Shown here: positions 34,416 through 43,385 of the stretch, in pieces | Position numbering within the stretch: position 1 is the first letter of the stretch | Layout of the letters: each line of letters starts with the position of its first letter | Origin: JAGDZR01 sp049115695 | GTDB lineage: Bacteria > Bacteroidota > Bacteroidia > Cytophagales > Cyclobacteriaceae | Direction: 5' to 3' | DNA length: 64,000 bases | Assembly: GCA_049115695.1 (NCBI GenBank) | Contig: JAGDZR010000016.1 | Coordinates: 1 to 64,000 of the forward strand | The notes under the pieces: model-generated | What the model was told of the DNA's origin: nothing | Databases searched by the model: none | What the model saw: the letters and a program-made list of their open reading frames with translations, nothing else | Program-made: the position numbers and the translations under genes

Positions 34416-35003
34416 ATGTATGACATTTCTTTTGACAACATCATTCAGTCTATTGTACAAGAATACTGTGAGCTTTCTGATAATGCCATTGCTGACTGGC
34501 AACATCGATGCTCCCTAAAGGCTATTTCAAAGGGAACAAAACTTACAACTGCAGGAAGTCATTGCGACAAGCTTTGGTACATTGTCAGGGGTGGAGTAAA
34601 AGCCTATTACCTCAAGGATGGAAAATCTATCTCGGATTGGTTTGCTTTCGAAGGAAGTTTCATGTGCGCCATCAATAGTTATTTCCTGGAAATCCCAAAC
34701 ACCCACTTTATTGAGACTTTGGAGGATTCAGTATTGCTAGAGACCAAAAGAGCAGATATTCTCGAGTTGTGTCAACAACATCACGACTTTGAACATCTGG
34801 GAAGTGTCAGTGTAACGCGAACCATGCTTCAGCTGCAGCAGCGGATTGTTTCGCTCCAATTCGAAACAGCACAAGAGCGATATCAGCATCTTCTTGACAG
34901 GTTTCCCGACATTGAGCTAAGAGTTCCTTTGCAAGACATTGCTTCTTTTCTTGGTATTACGCCTGAAACCTTAAGTCGTCTTAGATCCAACGCCACTTCT
35001 TGA
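34416..35003 (+). CDS. Crp/Fnr family transcriptional regulator
   Basis: The 195 residues have a cyclic-nucleotide-binding-like beta-roll (about 30-130: LWYIVRGGVKAYYLKDGKSISDW) and a C-terminal helix-turn-helix (VPLQDIASFLGITPETLSRLRS). There are no N-terminal cysteines for an Fe-S cluster, so it is not a true oxygen-sensing Fnr. Members of this type in Bacteroidota are orphan regulators of unknown ligand. It lies 21 bp upstream of a small membrane protein gene and is probably co-transcribed with it. Confidence 0.9.
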   Translation: MYDISFDNIIQSIVQEYCELSDNAIADWQHRCSLKAISKGTKLTTAGSHCDKLWYIVRGGVKAYYLKDGKSISDWFAFEGSFMCAINSYFLEIPNTHFIETLEDSVLLETKRADILELCQQHHDFEHLGSVSVTRTMLQLQQRIVSLQFETAQERYQHLLDRFPDIELRVPLQDIASFLGITPETLSRLRSNATS

Positions 35004-35024
35004 TATAGATCAAGTTCATTCCGG

Positions 35025-35456
35025 ATGACTGTTCAGATGTTTGCAATAAATACTAATCGCATGAACATCTTTTTACTCTTTGCTAATTTATTGACAGCAG
35101 GTGCCTTCTTTCTGCATACATTCGGTGGGGACAAGGAAATCTTATTGCTACAACCCTTAAAGGAAGACCCGCAACGAAGCTACAAACAAGGTCTCTGGAC
35201 CATGAGTCGATGTGGTTGGCACTGGATTTCCTTTGATTTACTATTTATTTCCATTCTACTAGGGTTGATCAACCACACCTCCTATTTCGATGAGAAGGAC
35301 ACTTTACTCAATATTCTTACCATCTACTGCTTTGGTTATGGCTTGTCCTGGTTGGTTACCATTGCCATATCAAAGCAGTGGTCTAGAAATTATTTAAAGC
35401 TTGGACAGTGGATGTTGCTCTGGACTATTGGGATTTTGATCTATCTGGGTCACTAA
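35025..35456 (+). CDS. Four-TM membrane protein, unknown function
   Basis: This 143-residue protein has helices at about 13-32, 62-82, 96-116 and 122-140. The best start may be the Met at residue 13 (35061), directly before the first helix. Conserved-looking residues include HTFGGDKE and SRCGWHWISFD. I do not recognise the family. It follows the Crp-like gene by 21 bp, suggesting it is a target or partner. Confidence 0.6.
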   Translation: MTVQMFAINTNRMNIFLLFANLLTAGAFFLHTFGGDKEILLLQPLKEDPQRSYKQGLWTMSRCGWHWISFDLLFISILLGLINHTSYFDEKDTLLNILTIYCFGYGLSWLVTIAISKQWSRNYLKLGQWMLLWTIGILIYLGH

Positions 35457-35548
35457 GTCGAATTTTCACGCTTTTATTTAGCCTGCCATTACAAAATAAT
35501 GGACCTTAAATACAAATGAATTGAATCACTGATCGATAGATTTGCCCA

Positions 35549-36400
35549 ATGATTCTCGATCATCAAAAGTTCGATTTGTTTGGCAAGATGCTTTTTGAAA
35601 AAGCCATCATAGAACCTCCTTTTTACAAGTCAAACCATATGCATGATGAGGCTTGTTTCCTCTATGTGATTGAGGGGACCTATAACTCAGTCGCTGAAAA
35701 TGAAATCCTACCGGTAAATCAGGGCGAAACAGTATTGATGAAATGCGGCAGTTACATGTCAAGGATGCTTTCAAATTCGAAGCAATCAAATTATGAAGCG
35801 ATCGCTGTTCATTTCTATCCAGAAGTACTCAAAAAAATTTACGACAATGAGTTACCTTCATTTTTGAAAGAAAACAACTTCCAATTCAACACCAACATGG
35901 TTAAAATGGAAGCGTCCAAACTTGTTGTCAAATACATTGACAGCATGCTATTCTATTTTCAGAATCCAGCGTTGGTCACTGAGGACATCCTGATTTTAAA
36001 GTTGAAGGAAATCATACTATTGCTTCTGCAAACAGAAAGTGCTCCTCAGGTGATGGAAATCCTCACTAATCTGTTTTCAAAGAGAACTTATACTTTCAAG
36101 GAAGTAATCGAGTCACATATTTATCATGCAATCAGTCCAACGGAGCTAGCAGGGCTAACGAATATGAGCCTGTCCACTTTCAAACGAGAGTTCAAGAAGA
36201 TTTACAGTGACACTCCCATGAATTATCAAAGAAAGAAGCGACTTCAGAAAGCAGCTGATCTTCTTAACCAATCAGATGAATCCATAAGCCACATTGCCTA
36301 CCAATGTGGTTACAATGACCTGGCTCATTTTACTAAATCTTTTAAGGCTCAATTCAATCTTTCTCCCTCAAAATATCGGATGGACGCTATACACAAATAG
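35549..36400 (+). CDS. AraC family transcriptional regulator
   Basis: This 283-residue paralogue of the AraC protein at 1126 has the same N-terminal sensor style (DEACFLYVIEGTYNS, VLMKCGSYMSRM) and a C-terminal AraC double helix-turn-helix (ISPTELAGLTNMSLSTFKREF, CGYNDLAHFTKSFKAQFNLSPSKYR). It lies 72 bp before an SRPBCC gene in the same direction. The ligand is unknown. Confidence 0.88.
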   Translation: MILDHQKFDLFGKMLFEKAIIEPPFYKSNHMHDEACFLYVIEGTYNSVAENEILPVNQGETVLMKCGSYMSRMLSNSKQSNYEAIAVHFYPEVLKKIYDNELPSFLKENNFQFNTNMVKMEASKLVVKYIDSMLFYFQNPALVTEDILILKLKEIILLLLQTESAPQVMEILTNLFSKRTYTFKEVIESHIYHAISPTELAGLTNMSLSTFKREFKKIYSDTPMNYQRKKRLQKAADLLNQSDESISHIAYQCGYNDLAHFTKSFKAQFNLSPSKYRMDAIHK

Positions 36401-36471
36401 TTGGTCCTGCTGACCAAAAGAAGCATCTTGCATCAAGTGATTTTTACATCATTATTAACATTCAAACTTTA

Positions 36472-36900
36472 ATGAAGATGAAAAGATCAAATCACAAAAT
36501 CTCGTCAACTATCGATGCAACACCTGCTCAGGCCTGGGAAATAATAGGAGCTGTTTCAGGAGTAAACAATTGGCTTGCACCAATCACTGACTGTCGAATC
36601 GAAGGAGACAAAAGAATTTGCACAACTGAACAAGGTTCTTTTGAGGAAGACATTATCAAAGTAGATCATGACAATCAAATTTTCCAGTATGGTATACCAA
36701 CGCAAAACATGATTCCAGTGAGTGATATCAAAGGAGAAATGAAAGTTCTGGAAAATAACGGTAAAGCGACCATCGAATGGTCATGGAACTATGATGTTGA
36801 AGCTTCTGACGAGGATGAAGCCAAGGAACATCTGACCATAATTGGCAATATGGGTATTCAGGGGATAGAAAGTTTGATTAAAAGGACCGTGGTAGCATAA
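36472..36900 (+). CDS. SRPBCC family (Bet v1/START-like) protein
   Basis: This 142-residue small ligand-binding-fold protein starts KMKRSNHKISSTIDATPAQAWEIIGAVSGVNNWLAP (in parts), typical of polyketide cyclase/SRPBCC proteins. The function is probably binding or chemistry on a hydrophobic small molecule. It follows the AraC regulator and precedes a VOC protein, so a small stress or detoxification cluster is possible. Confidence 0.82.
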   Translation: MKMKRSNHKISSTIDATPAQAWEIIGAVSGVNNWLAPITDCRIEGDKRICTTEQGSFEEDIIKVDHDNQIFQYGIPTQNMIPVSDIKGEMKVLENNGKATIEWSWNYDVEASDEDEAKEHLTIIGNMGIQGIESLIKRTVVA

Positions 36901-36916
36901 ACAATATGAATACCAT

Positions 36917-36960
36917 TGGAACAGGCTTTCATTATTCATAATAGCCTTCACTATGTTCCA
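36917..36960 (+). terminator. Intergenic hairpin, terminator-like without T run
   Basis: TGGAACAGGCT pairs with AGCCT..TGTTCCA, with an inner ATTAT/ATAAT stem. It lies between the SRPBCC and VOC genes. No T run follows, so attenuation or mRNA stabilisation is as likely as termination. Confidence 0.4.
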
Positions 36961-36996
36961 GTGTTAGTTTCGTAAATAATTCAATAAATTAAGGAA

Positions 36997-37401
36997 ATGA
37001 ATAACACGTTTCCAGAGGAAGATATGGCACTCACCACCATTTTGGTGGTGAGTGATATGGAAAAATCAAAGCAATTTTATCTCAATGTTCTTGGGGCAAA
37101 AATTTTTCGCGATTATGGAGGCACTTCTATAGTCTTTGAGTTTCTCAATTCCTGGATTTTGCTTGTAACAGCAGGTGGTCCTACCGATGATAAGCCTAAC
37201 GTTTCATTCAAGCCCCCCAGAACTAAAAATGAAATCAACCATTCTTTTACCATTAGGGTTAGTGATTGTCAGAAATCTTATGAAATTCTAAAAGACAGAG
37301 GTGCCGAGTTCATCACTCCTCCTTATGATTGGGGACCAGAACTTAGATGCTTCTTCCCCGATCCTGATGGACATCTATTTGAAATTAGTCAACTAAAGTA
37401 A
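36997..37401 (+). CDS. VOC (glyoxalase/bleomycin-resistance) family protein
   Basis: This 134-residue vicinal-oxygen-chelate protein has the usual paired beta-alpha-beta modules: LTTILVVSDMEKSKQFYLNVLGAKI at the start and PDPDGHLFEISQL at the end, with Glu in the last motif as a metal ligand. The metal and substrate are not clear. The start ATG has a good AAGGAA ribosome site 5 bp upstream. Confidence 0.88.
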   Translation: MNNTFPEEDMALTTILVVSDMEKSKQFYLNVLGAKIFRDYGGTSIVFEFLNSWILLVTAGGPTDDKPNVSFKPPRTKNEINHSFTIRVSDCQKSYEILKDRGAEFITPPYDWGPELRCFFPDPDGHLFEISQLK

Positions 37402-37488
37402 CAATTGATCAATCGATTTCTCAGTGTCAGGCATGTGAGCTAGATTAGTTTAAAGTCCTTTTAATGTTGGAGCAAAGCCTAAAACACC

Positions 37489-39015
37489 ATGAAGTATCTG
37501 AGTACATTCACATTATCAATACTACTGGCACTTGCCGCCTGCACCCCTGGTGCAGAACAAGCACCCGTAGTGCCAAATAGTGTAAAACCTCCCTATGAAC
37601 CAAACTGGGAATCACTTGGCAAACACAATGAATCACCTGATTGGTTTAAAAATGCCAAGCTGGGCATCTATTTCCACTGGGGGGTGTATTCTGTTCCTGC
37701 ATTTGGAAGTGAATGGTATCCAAGGTGGATGCATTTTGAGGATAACAAAATTTACAAGCATCATGTAGAAAAATATGGCCATCCGTCAGAGTTTGGTTAT
37801 CACGACTTTGTACCAATGTTCAAAGCTGAAAAATTTGATCCTGAGGCATGGGCCGATTTGTTTAAAAAAGCCGGTGCACAATTTGCCGGCCCTGTTGCCG
37901 AGCATCATGATGGATTCTCCATGTGGGACAGTGAAATCACACCCTGGAATGTAATGGATAAAGGACCTAAAAGAGATATCACGGGCGAACTGCAAAAAAC
38001 AATTACAGCAAGAGGCATGAAATTCATCACCGCCTTTCACCATGCTAAACAGCTTCAGAGAAGTACCGAACTGGGAGTTGAAAACAAGAAAAGTCATTAC
38101 CCCTATTTCGAAGGAATGCCACCAAGTTCAGATGATCCTGAGTTGCAATACATGTACGGCAACATGGACCCGGACAAATGGCACAAAGAAGTTTGGCTGG
38201 GAAAACTAAAGGAGGTAATCGACAAGTATCAACCGGACATCATGTGGTTTGATTATATACTTGAGCAAATCCCTGAAAACTTAAGACAAGAATACGCTGC
38301 TTATTATCTCAACGAAGCGGCTAAATGGGACAAGGAGGTAGTCATTGTGCGGAAGCAACACGACCTTCCGCTATCCATGAGTGTAGATGACCTGGAGCAA
38401 TCACGTAAGAATGTGATTGGCACAAAAACCTGGATGACGGACGCTACCATAAGTGATGGCAGCTGGTGTTATACTGAGAATCTCGGTGTAAAGAAAGCTG
38501 TTGATGTACTACATATGTTGATAGACATTACGAGTAAGAATGGCGTTTTACTGTTGAACGTTTCGCCCAAGGCCGATGGTACGATTCCAGAAAATCAAAC
38601 CGAAGGTCTACTGAAAATGGGAGCATGGCTCGAAAAGTATGGTGAAGCGATATATGGAACAGAAGCCTGGTATTCTTTTGGAGAAGGACCGACAAAAGAG
38701 CCCGGAGGGCACTTCAGTAACCATAAAGCATTCCATAAAATCAAATACACTAATCAGGACATCAGGTACACGACCAAAGACTACAACATTTACGGCATAG
38801 TCATGGGTGAAACGGAACCAGGTCAGGAAATCCTGATGAAGTCATTTGCCAAAGAATACATTCTTGATACCAACATGATTGAAAAAGTTGAAATATTAGG
38901 CTCATCCAATGAAGTAGAATGGTCATTTGATGCTGAAACAGGATTGTTGGTCAAAGCACCTGCACAGCCAGTGGATGATATGGCAACCGTATTCAAAGTA
39001 ACAGTTTCCGGATAA
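37489..39015 (+). CDS. Alpha-L-fucosidase, GH29, predicted lipoprotein
   Basis: This glycoside hydrolase removes terminal fucose. The 508 residues comprise a lipoprotein signal (lipobox near LALAAC, Cys18) and a GH29 catalytic barrel with WFKNAKLGIYFHWGVYSVPAFGSEWYPRWM (in two stretches) and the likely nucleophile in MWFDYI, in the family's WFD position. A C-terminal beta-sandwich completes it. Its stop overlaps the start of the GH117 gene (TAATG), so the two are translationally coupled. Fucose-containing algal glycans are plausible substrates. Confidence 0.92.
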   Translation: MKYLSTFTLSILLALAACTPGAEQAPVVPNSVKPPYEPNWESLGKHNESPDWFKNAKLGIYFHWGVYSVPAFGSEWYPRWMHFEDNKIYKHHVEKYGHPSEFGYHDFVPMFKAEKFDPEAWADLFKKAGAQFAGPVAEHHDGFSMWDSEITPWNVMDKGPKRDITGELQKTITARGMKFITAFHHAKQLQRSTELGVENKKSHYPYFEGMPPSSDDPELQYMYGNMDPDKWHKEVWLGKLKEVIDKYQPDIMWFDYILEQIPENLRQEYAAYYLNEAAKWDKEVVIVRKQHDLPLSMSVDDLEQSRKNVIGTKTWMTDATISDGSWCYTENLGVKKAVDVLHMLIDITSKNGVLLLNVSPKADGTIPENQTEGLLKMGAWLEKYGEAIYGTEAWYSFGEGPTKEPGGHFSNHKAFHKIKYTNQDIRYTTKDYNIYGIVMGETEPGQEILMKSFAKEYILDTNMIEKVEILGSSNEVEWSFDAETGLLVKAPAQPVDDMATVFKVTVSG

Positions 39016-40283
39016 TGAAGATAAACTTGATGAATAAGGTAGCTCTCGCAACAGTGATCCTTGCTGGATTTTCATGTAAAGAGCAAAGCCCTCCAAATGA
39101 GGGTTTTCCTTTTGTATTACCCGCTTCAAAACCTGATCGACCATTGAGCAGTGCTATGGAGCGAAACTATGATCAGTATTTGGCTCCACGACCAGAGTGG
39201 AATGAGTTGTATTCTCAATTCAAGTACACCGAGCTTAAAGGGTTCGACTACAATGATCATGACGGCACCATAACACGTCGAGACCCATCCAAGATTATTT
39301 TCGAAAATGATCAATACTACATCTGGTATACCAAACGAGATACTCCTACTCCCCCTCAGGGCGCAAAAAACAGCAATGACACGATACCGTCTGCTGATTG
39401 GGACCTGGCAGATATTTGGTATGCAACCAGCAAAGATGGTTTTACCTGGGAAGAGCAAGGCGTGGCGGTCCCCAGACCACCCAAACCGGCAGTAGGATGG
39501 CGATCTGTTACCACTACTGATATTTTGATCTGGGAAGGCAAGTACTATTTGTATTATCAAGGATTTATGGAAGCAAGTGGTACTCGTGGTGACGATTGCC
39601 CGGTTGCGGTTTCATATGCCGACTCTCCCGATGGCCCATGGACTGCACACAATGAAATCGTCATCCCTAATGGAGCTGAAGGTGAATGGGACCAATTCTC
39701 GATTCATGACCCCTATCCGATTGTATACAAGGACAAGATCTACCTTTACTACAAGTCTGATTTTGATGGCGATCCAAGACTTATCAGAATGCAGGGGCTA
39801 GCCACAGCAAATCACCCCCTGGGCCCCTTTACCAAGCACCCACTCAACCCAGTACTTAATTCTGGACATGAGACAACCATGTTCCCATTTCAAACTGGAA
39901 TGGCCGCACTGGTTTATCGAGATGGCAATGAGCATTTTACTATACAGTATGCTCCTGATGGAGTCAACTTTGATATTGCGGCTATCACCGAGTTGATACC
40001 TGTTGCGCCTGGCCCTTTCATTCCGGATGCATTTACCAATACCAAAGATGGACGTGGCATTACCTGGGGATTGTCCCATTTCACTAATTACAGCGGAAAT
40101 TGGCGGGAGAATCACGCCGTGCTAACTCGCTTCGATTGTGACTTAAGTCTGGATGTCGATGATCCGCAAATGAAAAAGCATTCGGTCAAATTCAGTCCTG
40201 AAATCCACTATCAGCAAAGACTGTCTGATGAGCAGAAGGAACGGATTGCTGTTGAAAACGAAAAATTAAGAAGCGGAAGTTAG
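39015..40283 (+). CDS. GH117-like glycoside hydrolase, predicted lipoprotein
   Basis: The 422 residues resemble alpha-1,3-(3,6-anhydro)-L-galactosidases that finish agar breakdown. After a lipobox (ILAGFSC) come the family stretches HDGTITRRDPSKIIFEN, YYIWYTKRDTP, DWDLADIWYATSKDGFTWEEQG and GWRSVTTTDILIWEGKYYLYYQGF (the last in parts), in a five-bladed propeller fold. ATG 39015 overlaps the previous stop; ATG 39030 gives a tighter signal peptide. Coupled to GH29, it suggests use of red-algal galactans or mixed fucose/anhydrogalactose glycans. Confidence 0.88.
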   Translation: MKINLMNKVALATVILAGFSCKEQSPPNEGFPFVLPASKPDRPLSSAMERNYDQYLAPRPEWNELYSQFKYTELKGFDYNDHDGTITRRDPSKIIFENDQYYIWYTKRDTPTPPQGAKNSNDTIPSADWDLADIWYATSKDGFTWEEQGVAVPRPPKPAVGWRSVTTTDILIWEGKYYLYYQGFMEASGTRGDDCPVAVSYADSPDGPWTAHNEIVIPNGAEGEWDQFSIHDPYPIVYKDKIYLYYKSDFDGDPRLIRMQGLATANHPLGPFTKHPLNPVLNSGHETTMFPFQTGMAALVYRDGNEHFTIQYAPDGVNFDIAAITELIPVAPGPFIPDAFTNTKDGRGITWGLSHFTNYSGNWRENHAVLTRFDCDLSLDVDDPQMKKHSVKFSPEIHYQQRLSDEQKERIAVENEKLRSGS

Positions 40284-40429
40284 AAAATTAGTGGACCCGA
40301 AACCCCAAGTGCATGGTTTTGTCGTTGACTATGTAAATGATTAACTATGTCAAAATCACTCACTTTTCTTTACTTCTTTGGTGTCTTGTTTGAGTGTAAA
40401 AGCGTTCAGCAGATTAAAGCTTTGGAAAC

Positions 40430-42394
40430 CTACGATTTCAATTTTGCCAGAGGTACAGTGAAATGAAATACTGAGCCAACTTCCAATTCACTTTCTGCCC
40501 AAATTTCGCCACCATTGGCCTCAGTTAATTCTTTGCAAATACGTAAGCCCAGACCTGTACCCGTTTCTTTTGAAGTCCCCATCTGAGTCTCCATTGGTTC
40601 CTCGCTAAATAAAGAATCAAGCCGCTCATCCGACATGCCGACACCTTTATCTGCAACTGACACCTGTATAAACTTCCCTTTGGCTTGATAGGAAACTTTG
40701 ACGCTATCACCTGGATTGCTGAACTTGATGGCATTGCCAATGAGGTTCCTTACGATACTACTTGCTTGACCCGGATCCGCAAACCCGGCCAAATCATCTC
40801 TCTCTTCAACCTCTATTTTTACATCTTTGAGGTCAGCCACAATGGCAAGCGCATTTGCATTGCGATGAATAATTTCCTTAACCGAAATCCGATCTGGCGA
40901 TAGCTCAACACCTTTGAACTGTTGCTGCGACCAGTGGAGCAGATTGTTAACTAATTCGGATAAAGACTGCAATTTCATTTTCATCTCCTGCCGAATACGA
41001 GCCAACTGGTTGGCCGGAAACTCGCCAATTCTGTCTAGAACCTCAACAAACCCTAGTAACGAGTGCATTGGTGATCTAAGGTCATGCGAAACTATTGAGA
41101 ACATTTTATCCTTGGTTTTGTTGGCTAGATCAAGCTTACGTGATTGCTCCAAAATCTCCTCTCTTTGCTTCAATATCTCTATATTTTTATTTGACAGCTC
41201 CTCTTTCTGTTTCCTGAGCACGCTATTGATTCTAGTTTTTTCACGATTCGTCAAGTAAAGAGAAAAAACTAGAATCGCGATCAATACCAAAACTATTATC
41301 AGTGAATACATGATCACTTTTTGCTTCTGACTCTCTTGCTCCTGAGCTTGACCCTGAATCGTTAATAGTTCAATTTCCTTTGCCTGCTGACTTATTTCAA
41401 AACTCTCTTTTAGAGCTGTCAACTCCCTTTCCTTGCTATCATTGAACATCTGATCCTTCGTGTCACTGTATTGTTTGTAATACTTTAGAGCAAGTTTATT
41501 ATTCCCTAATTGTTCATAGTTCTCTGATAAAATTTTTGACGCATTTTTGACATTCTCCAAGTACCCCATCTCTTCTGAAATCGTCAAGGTTTCCAAAGCA
41601 AATTCATTGCTCCGCAATAAATCATTCAATTCGCGATATATTTCGCTCATTCCTCTTGTACTGTAGGTCATCACCCGGGGGTTGTTAATTGCTTGAGTAA
41701 TACGATATGCCTCCTGATAACTTGTCAGCGCATTGTTCCATTGTCGCTGTGCCTGCAAAATGTCTCCTTCAGTATTCCTAGCTATTGGATACATAAAATG
41801 CTGTTTATTATCTATTAAGGCATCTATCACTCTTCTGATATAGGTAAGGCCTTGCTCATTTTGGCCCATCATGTAATAGGTTCTCCCAATATTCGAATAG
41901 GCTCTATTGATATTGAATTCATCTTCCAACACTTCGTACTTTTCAATGGATTTATCGTAGAATTCAAGCGCCTTATGGTGCTCCCCTTCCATATTGTAAG
42001 TATTGGCTATGCTATTGTAGCTTTGTGCTATCCCAACAATGTCTTCCAGTGCTTCAAAGATTTCGAGTGCCTCATACGAAAACTTCAGCGCCTCCGGATA
42101 TTTGCCTTTCATCCAGTATGCGCTCGACACACGATTCAGTGCCCAGGCCATGCCGAGTTCATCACCAAGACTGTCAGCAATAGCCAAGGACCTATTGGCA
42201 AGCCAAAGAGATGTGTCTGTATTAAGTTGACGATACAAGAATGAGAGCTGATGCAGATACTCAACATATCTGCTATCCTGGACTTTATGTTGCCTTAACA
42301 GGCTTTCCAGGCTATCAATTTCCGCGGATTGACTTTTCAAGGAAACTGACAAGCCAAACCCTAACATTAATATCAAGAATGATCGAATGAACAT
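40430..42394 (-). CDS. TPR sensor histidine kinase
   Basis: The 654 residues contain a signal peptide, periplasmic TPR repeats to about residue 330, a membrane helix near 360-380 and a coiled coil (about 385-420). HisKA follows with MFSIVSHDLRSPMHSLLGF (phospho-His), then HATPase_c with NLIGNAIKFSNPGD and a GTGLGLRI box. There is no receiver or output domain, and no response regulator lies beside it, so its partner is elsewhere. The layout is common in Cytophagales. Confidence 0.93.
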   Translation of the reverse strand: MFIRSFLILMLGFGLSVSLKSQSAEIDSLESLLRQHKVQDSRYVEYLHQLSFLYRQLNTDTSLWLANRSLAIADSLGDELGMAWALNRVSSAYWMKGKYPEALKFSYEALEIFEALEDIVGIAQSYNSIANTYNMEGEHHKALEFYDKSIEKYEVLEDEFNINRAYSNIGRTYYMMGQNEQGLTYIRRVIDALIDNKQHFMYPIARNTEGDILQAQRQWNNALTSYQEAYRITQAINNPRVMTYSTRGMSEIYRELNDLLRSNEFALETLTISEEMGYLENVKNASKILSENYEQLGNNKLALKYYKQYSDTKDQMFNDSKERELTALKESFEISQQAKEIELLTIQGQAQEQESQKQKVIMYSLIIVLVLIAILVFSLYLTNREKTRINSVLRKQKEELSNKNIEILKQREEILEQSRKLDLANKTKDKMFSIVSHDLRSPMHSLLGFVEVLDRIGEFPANQLARIRQEMKMKLQSLSELVNNLLHWSQQQFKGVELSPDRISVKEIIHRNANALAIVADLKDVKIEVEERDDLAGFADPGQASSIVRNLIGNAIKFSNPGDSVKVSYQAKGKFIQVSVADKGVGMSDERLDSLFSEEPMETQMGTSKETGTGLGLRICKELTEANGGEIWAESELEVGSVFHFTVPLAKLKS

Positions 42395-42498
42395 ATAGAC
42401 AGGTCAGTTAGGAAGATAGTTAAAATCGCATAAAACATGAACTAAACAGAAACTATCTCAACTAGTCATTGTCATTATATAAACACTAAGCTATTAGA

Positions 42499-43209
42499 AT
42501 GAAAAGTGCTTTTTTCGGATTTCTTTTGCTTCTCCCTTGTTTACTGTTCGGACAAGTCAACGTCTACTTCTTTCCCGGACAGGGTTCTGATTACAGAATC
42601 TATCGAGACATTGAGTTACCAGATGGACATAAAGCCATTTTCATAGACTATCCCACACCTGAACGAAATGTCAGCTTACAGGAGTTTGCGCATTCATTCA
42701 TAGCAGAAATAGATACTTCGACCCCCTATATATTCATAGGACAATCTATAGGAGGAATGATCGCCACGGAGTTGGCTGACACTTTGCATCCTCAAAAAGT
42801 CATCATTCTGTCAAGTGCTAAGCAAAGATCTGAACTTCCTCCTCTGTATCGATTTATGCATCATGTGCCAATCAATGATATTGTACCAAAAAAGGTAATC
42901 AAAGGAGGCGCCTTAATCGCTCAACCGCTTGTAGAGCCGGACCGAAATAAAGAAAAGGAAACATTCAAAGCAATGCTCAGTTCGAGAGATGCTGCTTATC
43001 TAAAACGTACCGTCGACATGATCATCAATTGGGAAAGAGATGACTATCCTCCTGGCATCATACATATCCATGGAGCGAAGGATCATACACTTCCCATTGC
43101 TAACATCAACTGTGACTATGTAATCGAAGGAGGATCACATATGATGGCCCTGACAAGAGCCAGAGAAATAAATGCAATTCTGCGCCATGAATTAACGACA
43201 AGTCTGTGA
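42499..43209 (+). CDS. Secreted alpha/beta hydrolase
   Basis: The 236 residues have a signal peptide (ending near LLFGQVN) and an alpha/beta-hydrolase fold. The nucleophile elbow is GQSIGG (Ser about 90), the acid lies in IHGAKDHTLP, and the catalytic His is in EGGSHMM. The fold is compact with a small cap, so it may be an esterase. The exact substrate is unknown. A small, ORF-like fragment follows at 43196. Confidence 0.82.
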   Translation: MKSAFFGFLLLLPCLLFGQVNVYFFPGQGSDYRIYRDIELPDGHKAIFIDYPTPERNVSLQEFAHSFIAEIDTSTPYIFIGQSIGGMIATELADTLHPQKVIILSSAKQRSELPPLYRFMHHVPINDIVPKKVIKGGALIAQPLVEPDRNKEKETFKAMLSSRDAAYLKRTVDMIINWERDDYPPGIIHIHGAKDHTLPIANINCDYVIEGGSHMMALTRAREINAILRHELTTSL

Positions 43210-43357
43210 TAAATACGAGTATTTTAAACGGTACCATAAACACTCTTTTCTACAAAGTCCAGAACGTTTTGAATCCATTCGCCAATTGATCGATTCCGAA
43301 AAAATCAAAAACACCTTCAATCTCAAATTGACAGAATCAGCCTGGGACAAGTTTTGA
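43196..43357 (+). pseudogene. Possible gene fragment (C-terminal remnant)
   Basis: After an in-frame stop, an open frame without a start codon reads DKYEYFKRYHKHSFLQS then PERFESIRQLIDSEKIKNTF and ends ESAWDKF. The composition looks protein-like, unlike typical intergenic DNA here. It may be the tail of a lost gene or a shifted extension of the hydrolase. The family is not recognised. Confidence 0.25.
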
Positions 43358-43385
43358 ATGCTCCCAATTGTTAGTTTTGCTCACA

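Noticed and set aside
40347..40466. 39-residue frame with a signal-like N-terminus (MSKSLTFLYFFGVLF)
   Set aside because: It overlaps the 3' end of the TPR kinase gene, ends abruptly and shows no homology I recognise; it could be the stub of a lost secreted protein, but support is too weak.
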